Shown here one piece after another: positions 55,894-64,000 of a stretch of 64,000 nucleotides of DNA; position 1 is the stretch's first letter; the number at the start of each line of letters is the position of its first letter. The position numbers were made by a program, and so were the translations under genes. The notes below the pieces were generated by a model, which saw only the letters and a list, made by a program, of their open reading frames with translations, was not told the origin of the DNA and did no database searches. This stretch comes from Deltaproteobacteria bacterium (GTDB lineage Bacteria > Myxococcota_A > UBA9160 > JAFDDA01), in NCBI GenBank assembly GCA_019311105.1, contig JAFDDA010000011.1, positions 1 through 64,000 of the forward strand, in the 5' to 3' direction.

Positions 55894-57255
55894 TTACGCC
55901 ACGATGGGCTGTGCTTCCGCGAGGCTGCTCGGGCCGCGGGTCCGGATCCAGAGCACCAGCGCACTGGCCACCACGGCCAGGCCGAGGAAGAGGCCCCACC
56001 AGATTCCGGCCAAGCCCCAGCCCTGCCGCAGGGCGAGCCAGGTGCCGAGCGGGAGGCCGAGCCCCCAGTAGGCCACGAGGTTGAACCAAGCCACCGGGCG
56101 CGTGCGGCCCATGCCGCGCAGGACCCCGCAGCCCACAACCTGGACGCCGTCGAAGATCTGGAAGGCCGCCGCGATCGGGAAGATCGAGGCGGACAGCGCC
56201 ACCACCTCGAGATCGGTCGTCAGGACCTTCGGCAGCTCGTTGCGGAACGCGATGAAGAGGATTGCTGCGACACTCATCACGCCCGCCCCCATGGCGAAGG
56301 CGAGCCAGGCGGCGCGTTGCGCGCGGTCGGGCTCGCGCGCGCCCAGCAGGTTGCCCACCCGGGTGGCTGCGGCCTGGGAGATGCCGAGCGGCATCATGAA
56401 CGAGAGGGCCGCGAAGTTGAGCGTGACCTGGTGGGCCGCGATGGCCGTGGCGCCGATCCAGCCCGCCACCAGGGTGGAGCCCGAGAAGGCGAGGATCTCG
56501 AGCGCCATCTGCAGCGACACGGGCCAGCCGAGGTGGAGGATCTGCCGCAAGCCCCGGCCCTCGATCGCCTCCCACGACCACGGCACCCATGCCCCTTCGA
56601 GGAGGTCGGCGGCGCGCACGAACCAGACCAGCAGGCCAAGCATCACGGCGCGGTTCAGGGCGGTGGCGATCCCCGCGCCTTCGAGGCCGAGGGCGGGCGC
56701 GCCGAGGTGGCCGAAGATCAGCACCCAGTTCAAGAACACGTTGCTGACGTTCGCGATCAGGGTGGCCCACATGGCCGGCCGCATGATCTCGCGCCCTTGA
56801 AGCTGTTGGCGCAATGCCGTGAAGCAGAGGAAGAAGATGATGCTCGGGATCTGGACGCGGACGTAGCCGCGAGCCGCTTCCACGAGCCGAGGCTCCTGGC
56901 GCAGCTGTTCGAGCACCGGACCGACGGCAGCCCAGACGGCGCCCACGACGAGTGACATCAGGACCGCGAGTACGAGCCCCCGCTGGAGCGCGATGCCGGC
57001 GGTGCGCCCATCGCCGCGGCCGTGGGCGTGGCTGACGATCGGGTCCATTCCCATGAGCAGGCCGTTGGTCGACAGCAACGTGAAGTAGACGAACGCGTTG
57101 CCGATGGAGGCTGCAGCGAGAGCATCGACGCTGACACGCCCGACCATCGCCGTGTCGACCATCCCCATCATCATGGTGCCGACCTGTGCGGCGGCAACGG
57201 GCAAGGAAAGACGCACGAGGGTGCGGGCCTCGTCTCGGAGGGGCGGTGCGTCCAT
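55894..57255 (-). CDS. MATE family efflux transporter
   Basis: LVRLSLPVAAAQVGTMMMGMVDTAMVGRVS...VLNWVLIFGHLGAPALGLEGAGIAT. Confidence 0.93.
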   Translation of the reverse strand: MDAPPLRDEARTLVRLSLPVAAAQVGTMMMGMVDTAMVGRVSVDALAAASIGNAFVYFTLLSTNGLLMGMDPIVSHAHGRGDGRTAGIALQRGLVLAVLMSLVVGAVWAAVGPVLEQLRQEPRLVEAARGYVRVQIPSIIFFLCFTALRQQLQGREIMRPAMWATLIANVSNVFLNWVLIFGHLGAPALGLEGAGIATALNRAVMLGLLVWFVRAADLLEGAWVPWSWEAIEGRGLRQILHLGWPVSLQMALEILAFSGSTLVAGWIGATAIAAHQVTLNFAALSFMMPLGISQAAATRVGNLLGAREPDRAQRAAWLAFAMGAGVMSVAAILFIAFRNELPKVLTTDLEVVALSASIFPIAAAFQIFDGVQVVGCGVLRGMGRTRPVAWFNLVAYWGLGLPLGTWLALRQGWGLAGIWWGLFLGLAVVASALVLWIRTRGPSSLAEAQPIVA

Positions 57256-57542
57256 GCGGGTCCTCGGGCGGGCTCGCCACTGTAGGGCAGCATCCGTGTG
57301 ATAGGCGTGCTTCGCCAAAGACCGGCGAACGTGGAGTGCGACCCCCTGCGCGGGTTCGGATGGAAAGTCTAGCTGGGACAACGGCCACATTTCTCAGGCC
57401 GCCGCGTTGAGCGGCCTGGCCGAGAGCCCGCCAACCTGCATGGAAGACGAACCCGCAGCCGCGCGCTGCTGTGCGGACGCACGTTGAAAGCGTGCGTGTG
57501 CCAGATGATGTGTTCGGCCACTTCGGATAGGATCGGAGCCCC

Positions 57543-58874
57543 ATGACCGCCGAAGTCACCTCCTCCGCCCTCCGCGAGATCCCTCGCGGCAGCCTCCTCG
57601 AAGCCCTCGGGCGGATGCGCCGCATGCGAAGCCGCACGCTCGAAGTCTGTCGCCAGAGCCACGAACGCTACGGCACGGCCGTGATGCAGAGCGCGGGCGC
57701 ATTCAAGATCATCAACCTGTTCGGCCCGGACGCGAACCACTTCGTGATGGTCGACCGCGAGGGCAACCTCTCGGCCAAACGTGCCTGGGACGGCATCATG
57801 GGCCGCGTCTTCGGCGGTGGCTTGCTCTTGCGCGACGGAGACGAGCACAAACACCACCGACGGATCATGCAGAACGCATTCCGCAAGAGCGCGATCCGTG
57901 GCTACTCCGAGCTCATGGGCCCACGCATCGCCGAAGGGCTCGATGCCTGGGAGCCCGGCCGGATGGACGCCTTCCCTGCGTTCAAGCGCCTCACCCTCGA
58001 CCTTGCCTGCTCGGTCTTCCTCGGCCTCGAACTGTCGAGAGAAGAGGCCGAGCGGGTCCAGGGCGCCTTCGAAGCGGCGGTCGCCGCCTCGATGTCGGTC
58101 GTGCGTCTGCCGATTCCCGGGCTCGAGTTCCAGCGCGGCCTGCGCGGGCGCGCCTACCTCGAACGCTTCTTCCGCGAGCTGCTGCCTGAGAAGCGCGACT
58201 CGAGCGCCCATGACATGTTCTCCGCCCTGTGCCGCGCCGAGAACGAAGAGGGCGAGCGACTCTCGGACCGCGAGATCGTCGATCACATGATCTTCCTCCT
58301 GATGGCCGCCCACGACACGACGACCAGCGCGCTCACCTCGCTCGTCTATGAGTTGGCGGCCCACCCGGAGTGGCAGGGGCGGATCCGCGATGAGTGCCAG
58401 GCCCTCGATGGCCCGCATCTCGACTACGGAGACCTCGGTCGCGTCCCCAACATTGCCTTGGCCATGCACGAGACACTGCGCCGATACCCCCCGCTGTCGA
58501 CGGTCCCGCGCATGGCCGAGCGCGACTGCAGTTTCGATGGGTACGCGATCCCGAAGGGCGCCCTCGTCGTGTGCTTCCCGATCCACACGCATCACATGGA
58601 AGAGTGGTGGGACGAACCCTTCCGTTGGGACCCGGATCGCTTCAGCGAGCCCCGCCTCGAACAGCGGCGCCACACCCACTCCTACGTGCCCTTCAGCGGC
58701 GGCGCCCATGTCTGCATGGGCCTTCGCTTCGCGGAGATGCAGGTGCGCAGCGTCCTCTTCCAACTCGTGCGGCGTTTCCGTTGGAGCGTGCCCGACGGCT
58801 ACGAGATGCCGGTGCAGCAGGCCCCAATCTCGAAGCCGATGGACGGCCTCCCCATCCAGCTCGATCACGTCTGA
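57543..58874 (+). CDS. Cytochrome P450
   Basis: I-helix AAHDTTTSALTS, ETLRRYPP, haem-binding FSGGAHVCMGLRFAEMQ. Confidence 0.95.
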   Translation: MTAEVTSSALREIPRGSLLEALGRMRRMRSRTLEVCRQSHERYGTAVMQSAGAFKIINLFGPDANHFVMVDREGNLSAKRAWDGIMGRVFGGGLLLRDGDEHKHHRRIMQNAFRKSAIRGYSELMGPRIAEGLDAWEPGRMDAFPAFKRLTLDLACSVFLGLELSREEAERVQGAFEAAVAASMSVVRLPIPGLEFQRGLRGRAYLERFFRELLPEKRDSSAHDMFSALCRAENEEGERLSDREIVDHMIFLLMAAHDTTTSALTSLVYELAAHPEWQGRIRDECQALDGPHLDYGDLGRVPNIALAMHETLRRYPPLSTVPRMAERDCSFDGYAIPKGALVVCFPIHTHHMEEWWDEPFRWDPDRFSEPRLEQRRHTHSYVPFSGGAHVCMGLRFAEMQVRSVLFQLVRRFRWSVPDGYEMPVQQAPISKPMDGLPIQLDHV

Positions 58875-59081
58875 AGCCGGGCTCGTCGCTCGCGCTGCCT
58901 CGATGATGCGTGCGCCCCGCGCTCAGGCTGCCGATGGCCTGCGCATTCCCGACACGAGCCCCTCGACGCGCGTCACCTCGCCGACCTCGAGCACGACTCA
59001 CACCCGGAGCCTTGTCTTCCCAGGGGGCCCGGGTGGAACGCGGATTCGGAACGACGATCGTGGGTCGAGGCCCGCTGCCGA

Positions 59082-62000
59082 TGGGCATGCGCTGGCCCCA
59101 CCCTGGACGTCCGCTCCTCGTCGTGTTGGGCCTGCTGCTCCTTGCCACCGCCGTTCGCACCGAGATCCGCACGAGCCGCGTGCAGGCCACCATCGCGGCG
59201 AGCCTCGCCGAGCGCGTCGACTTCGAGGTCCTGGGCGGCAAGAACCCCGCCGGGCCTCCGCCCGCCCTCGGCCCCTTCGACGAGCGCCTCGGGTACACGC
59301 GGCTCGCGGAAAGCATCTCGCGCCTGGAATCCGCCGGCTACCGGGTGACGGCACAGGCACGGCCCACGGCGCGCGCCGAACGTCTCGCAGCCCTCGGCAT
59401 CCCGGCCGTCTTCCACGAGAAGACCCGCGCGGGGCTGCGCGTCGTGGATCGGAACGGAGCGATGCTCTCCCAGGCGCTCCACCCGAGCCGGGCCTTCGCG
59501 AGCTTCGACGACATCCCGCGGACGATGGTGGACACGCTTCTCTTCATCGAGAACCGCGAACTGCTGGCGCCGGGCTTTCGTCATCGGAGCCCCGTGATCG
59601 AATGGCCGCGCCTCGCCCACGCGGCCTGGCTCCAACTGCTGCCGCGGGGCGATGCCCGCCGGCCGGGCGGGAGCACCCTGGCCGTCCAGCTCGAGAAATA
59701 TCGCCACTCACCCGGCGGGATGACGACGTCGGCCGGCGAGAAGCTCCGGCAGATCGCAGCGGCGACGTTGCGCAGCTATCACGATGGCCCGGACACGGTG
59801 AAGGTGCGGCGGCGGATCGTGGCCGACTACATCAACACCGTGCCCCTCGCCGCGCGCGCGGGTTTCGGGGAGGTCCACGGCATCCCCGATGGTCTCGCCG
59901 CCTGGTTCGGCGTGGGCTTCGAAGCCACCGCCCGCGCCCTCGAGGAAGGCCCGCCCGAGGCGCGTGCGCTGGCGTTCCGGCGCACGCTGGCCCTCTTCCT
60001 CGCACAGCGCAGGCCCTCGCACTATCTGCGCGCCGGCCGCGACGACCTCGAAGCACTCGTCGACTCCTACCTCCCACGCCTTGCCGATGCCGGCGTCATC
60101 GGCCCGGATCTGCACCGAGCGGCAGCCGACACCCGCGTCGGTTTCCTCGATGGAAAACCCGGGATGGGGCGAGGTGGTTTCGTCGAGCACAAGGCGGTGG
60201 ATGCGGCCCGCAACGAGCTCGTCAGGCAACTCGGTCTCTCGGGAACCTACGACCTCGACCGCATGGATCTGACGGTCGCGACGACCCTCGATGCGGAAGC
60301 CCAGGCGCGGGTGAATGCGGTCCTCGCCGACCTGCGCGACCCGGCTGGCCTCGGCGCACGCCTCCGCCAGCCTCGGCTCGTCGAATTCGGCGACCCCGCC
60401 GAGGTCGTCTACTCCTTCCTCCTCTATGAACGCCGGGGCAACGCGAACCTGCTCCGCGTCCAGGCCGACACGCTCGAGCAGCCCTTCAATGTGAACGAGG
60501 GGATGAAGCTCGACCTCGGTTCGACCGCGAAGCTTCGAACGCTGGTCCACTACCTCGAACTCGTATCCGATGCCTTCGACACGCACGCCGGCAAGACGCG
60601 CGCGGAGCTCGCCGCAACGGCGGTCCACCCCCGCGACGGGCTCTCGCTCTTCGTCGTCCAGGCCCTTCGAGCCCAGCCCCACCTCGATCTCGACGATTTG
60701 ATCGATCTCGCCCTCGACCGGCCCATCTCGGCGCGGCCGAGCCGCTTCTACACGGGCGGCGGCTCCCACCGCTTCGGAAACTACGAGCCGGACTTCGATG
60801 CCTCCTTCGTCTCGCTGCGGACGGCCCTGCGCCACTCGGTGAACCTCCCGTTCGTGCGGCTGATGCGGGAGATCGTCGGCCACCTTTCCTTCCGCCCGGG
60901 CGGCCCAGGCGGCCAGAGCCTCGACGACCGCAGCGACCCGCGCCGCAAGCCGCTGCTCGAGCGCTTCGCCGAGCGCGAGAGCCTGCAATTCCTGAACGGC
61001 TTCGTGCCGCGCTACCGCGACCGCTCCCCCGCCGAGCGCGAGGCAGAGCTGGCGCGGCGCTCGCGCCCCGGCCCCTTCCGTCTCTCGGTCGTCTATCGCT
61101 GGCTCCATCCGGACGGCGAGACGGCCGACTTGCATCGATTCTTGTCCCGGCAGCTGCCCGGAAAGCGCTTCGAAGGGGACGACGTTCGACGCTGGCACCG
61201 TCAGGCGGGGCCGCGGCTACGACTTGCGGATCGGGCCTTCCTGACGGGGCTCCACCCGATCGAGCTGTGGCTCGTGCGCCACTGGAACGCCCACCCCGGC
61301 GCCGACGCCCGCGAACTCGAGGTGGCGAGCGCGCCCACGCGGCGCGACGCCTACGCATGGCTCTTCCGAGGGCGACGACGCGCCCAGGATCTCCGCATCC
61401 GAGCCGAACTCGAACGCGATGCGTTCGCCGAGATCCATGCCGCCTGGGCCCGCACGGGATACCCCTTCGAGACACTCGTCCCCTCCCTGGCCACGGCGAT
61501 CGGTTCTTCCGCCGACCGGCCGGCCGCCTTGGCCCAGCTCCTTGGCATCCTCCAGAACGATGGCCTTCGGCTCGCATCTCGGCGGATCGACGAGATCCGG
61601 CTCGCAGCCGACACCCCCTATGAAGCCCGGCTCGAAGCGCAAGATGCGAAGCCCGAGCGCGTGCTGCGCAGCGAGGTGGCGCGGGCAGTTCGCGCCGCCC
61701 TGGTCGACGTCGTCGAAAACGGGACCGCGCGGCGGGCCCGCGGCGCGCTGCGAGCGCCCAACGGCGAGCCCTTCTCGATCGGCGCCAAGACCGGGACCGG
61801 GGACGACCGGCGAAAGCGGTTCGCGAGCGACGGTCGGCTCCTTTCCGCTGAAGTCGTGAGCCGGTCTGCGACCCTCGCCTTCCTCGTGGGCGATCGACAC
61901 TTCGGCGTGTTGACGGCCTACGTCGAAGGCCCCGCTGCGGAAGGCTACGGGTTCACGAGCAGCCTACCGGCCCAGGCCCTCCGCTACCTGGCACCGGCCA

Positions 62001-62107
62001 TCGAGCCGCTGCTCCAGCCGATTCCGAAGCGAGGGATGCAGGCCCTGCGTAAGCCTGCCGCGCCGAGCCCACCGCCGCAGCCGACCCACGTGGCCTCCCT
62101 GCCCTAG
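59082..62107 (+). CDS. Bifunctional glycosyltransferase/transpeptidase-type penicillin-binding protein (atypical)
   Basis: GT51-like FIENRELL...GGSTLAVQLEKYRHSPGG; transpeptidase motifs GSTAKLRTL (SxxK), HSVN (SxN), GAKTGTG (KTG); start within ORF 58910-62107 uncertain. Confidence 0.8.
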
Positions 62108-62243
62108 CGAGCCGTCCCACGCGCGACGAGTCCGGCGCAATTTCGCACGGTCTGCCGAGCTGGCTGTTCGCCGGACCGCCCACAGCAGGCGACAACCTGC
62201 GGCCGGCGGTAGACTCGGCTCCGTGCCCACACCGGAGGAGCCC

Positions 62244-63644
62244 ATGTCCGAGCCCGCCTCGACCTTCCCCCAGACCGACGTCGAACTGATCCCGGACACG
62301 GTGGCCCGCCTGCGCGCCAGCTTCGATGCGGGCCGTACGCGCCCGCTCGAGTGGCGCCGCGAGCAGCTCGAGCGGCTGATCGCACTCCTCGGCGACCACG
62401 GCAGCGAGATCGTCGAAGCGCTCCAGGCGGATCTGAAGAAGCCCGAGCTCGAGGCCTGGGGCGCAGACATCGGCGCCGTGCGTTCGGAGGCCAGGGCCGC
62501 ACTGAAGAAGCTGAAGCGCTGGACGCGCCCCGAACGCGTGGGCGGAATGCCCTTCCTCGGCCGCTCCTCCATCGTTCGCGAGCCCCTCGGCGTCGTGCTC
62601 ATCATCTCGCCGTGGAACTACCCCGTGCAGCTGCTCTTCTGCCCGCTGGTCGGCGCCCTCGCCGCGGGCAACGCCGCGGTGCTGAAGCCCTCGGAGGTGA
62701 CCCCGCACACGTCGGCCGTGCTCGCGCGCCACGTCCCCGACTATCTCGACACCGAGGCGGTGGCCCTCATCGAAGGGGCCGTCGACGAGACGACGGCGCT
62801 TCTCGCCGAACGCTTCGACCACATCTTCTACACGGGGAACGGCAGCGTGGGTCGGGTCGTGATGGAGGCCGCGGCCAAGAACTTGACCCCGGTCACCCTC
62901 GAGCTCGGCGGCAAGACGCCCTGCATCGTCGACGACGACGTGGACGTCGAGATCACGGCTCGCCGCATCGCCTGGGGCAAGTTCATGAACGCAGGCCAGA
63001 CCTGCATCGCCCCCGACTACGTCCTGGTCCACGAGGATCGTGAAGAAGAGCTCGTCGCCGCACTCGACCGGACGATCCACGACTTCTACGGCGACGACCC
63101 GAAGGCCACGCCCGACTACGCGCGCATCGTCAACGGCCGCCACCACCAGCGCGTGGCTCGCCTCATCAAGGACGGGGACGTCGTGGCCGGAGGCCAGACC
63201 GACGAGACCCAGAACTACATCGCTCCGACGCTGCTGCGGAACGTCTCCCCGGACTCGGATGCCATGCGCGAGGAGATTTTCGGGCCTGTGCTGCCGATCT
63301 TGAAGGTGAAGGACATCGCCGAAGCCATCCGCTTCGTCGGTGAGCGCGAAAAGCCGCTCGCGCTCTATATCTTTTCGAATGACGAACGCGTGCAGCAGGA
63401 CGTGCTCGACCGCACCAGCTCCGGCGGCGTCTGCGTGAACGGAACGATCCTGCACCTCGCGAACTCGAAGCTGCCCTTCGGCGGCGTCGGGCCCGCAGGC
63501 ATGGGTGCCTACCACGGCCGTCACAGCTTCGAGACCTTCAGCCACCGCAAGTCCGTGCTGCGCCGCAAGCTGAAGCGCGACCCGAAATTCATGTACCCGC
63601 CCTACGGGAGCTTCAAGACCCGCATGGCGAAGCGTTTCTCCTAG
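62244..63644 (+). CDS. Aldehyde dehydrogenase family protein
   Basis: SPWNYPVQLLFCPLVGALAAGNAAVLKPSE, TLELGGKTP, NAGQTCIAPDYVL, PFGGVGPAGMGAYHG. Confidence 0.95.
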   Translation: MSEPASTFPQTDVELIPDTVARLRASFDAGRTRPLEWRREQLERLIALLGDHGSEIVEALQADLKKPELEAWGADIGAVRSEARAALKKLKRWTRPERVGGMPFLGRSSIVREPLGVVLIISPWNYPVQLLFCPLVGALAAGNAAVLKPSEVTPHTSAVLARHVPDYLDTEAVALIEGAVDETTALLAERFDHIFYTGNGSVGRVVMEAAAKNLTPVTLELGGKTPCIVDDDVDVEITARRIAWGKFMNAGQTCIAPDYVLVHEDREEELVAALDRTIHDFYGDDPKATPDYARIVNGRHHQRVARLIKDGDVVAGGQTDETQNYIAPTLLRNVSPDSDAMREEIFGPVLPILKVKDIAEAIRFVGEREKPLALYIFSNDERVQQDVLDRTSSGGVCVNGTILHLANSKLPFGGVGPAGMGAYHGRHSFETFSHRKSVLRRKLKRDPKFMYPPYGSFKTRMAKRFS

Positions 63645-63655
63645 GGCGGCCGAGG

Positions 63656-64000
63656 TCAGCCGATGGGCTCGGGCTCCCCGGCTTCCGTCACGCGCGCGTC
63701 GTGTTCGGCCTTCGCTTCGGCCAGGGCCGGAATCACCTGGTCGAGTTCTTCGAGGGTCCACAGGTGATCGTTCGAGAACGACTTGATCACGGCGGGCTGC
63801 TGCATGATGCCGACGGTCCCGCGCATGACGTTGATGATCTGGCCCGTGATCTCCTGCGCGGCGGGTGACGCGAGCCAGGTGCAGACCGGCGCGATCTGGG
63901 CGGGGCCGCGCGTCGGATCTTCGACGTCCACCGTCTCACCGCGACCCTCCGCCAAGGGGAGGGTCAATCGCGTGGCGGCGCCGGGCGAGATCGTGTTCAC
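63656..64000 (-). CDS. Short-chain dehydrogenase/reductase, C-terminal part (truncated by window end)
   Basis: NTISPGAATRLT...VCTWLASPAAQEITGQIINVMRG. Confidence 0.75.
   Translation of the reverse strand: MNTISPGAATRLTLPLAEGRGETVDVEDPTRGPAQIAPVCTWLASPAAQEITGQIINVMRGTVGIMQQPAVIKSFSNDHLWTLEELDQVIPALAEAKAEHDARVTEAGEPEPIG

Overview
GC-rich (~65%) bacterial chromosomal window, probably from a deltaproteobacterial or Myxococcota-like lineage (inferred from gene content only). It divides into two parts.

(1) About 1-20.6 kb is accessory and mosaic. It starts with a head-to-head pair of truncated genes (OsmC and an integral membrane protein). A stress/dormancy-type cluster follows: P-type ATPase, Zn-ribbon protein, SpoIIAA-like protein, BCAM0308-family protein, an uncharacterised 384-aa protein, a PCMT::erythromycin-esterase fusion, and an apparent operon of PRPP synthetase, archaeal-type NMP/thymidine phosphorylase and MBL/beta-CASP hydrolase. 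It ends with a frameshifted ACR3 arsenite transporter, a ThiF-like remnant, a tyrosine integrase, a damaged tRNA-Cys, a double-USP protein and Hsp20.

(2) About 20.9-64 kb is mostly core metabolism: crcB, a split nuo cluster (nuoB-lpd-E2-lipB-nuoI-nuoC-nuoD), pcs, hemH/hemG/hemE, acyl-CoA dehydrogenases, ispH, MATE, clpA/clpS, lipA, adhC, dipeptidase, DUF547 pair, DUF35/thiolase/CoA-transferase, AsmA-like, PEP-CTERM-like protein, P450, PBP, ALDH and a partial SDR.

The best candidates for under-described biology are the PRPP synthetase/NMP phosphorylase/MBL operon beside the PCMT-Ere fusion, and a set of non-coding repeats: a REP-like element present twice, two palindromic MITE-like elements and a 32-bp tandem repeat. 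Several ORFs carry frameshifts or in-frame deletions, so assembly or sequencing error must be excluded first. No searches were run. Family calls come from motif reading only.
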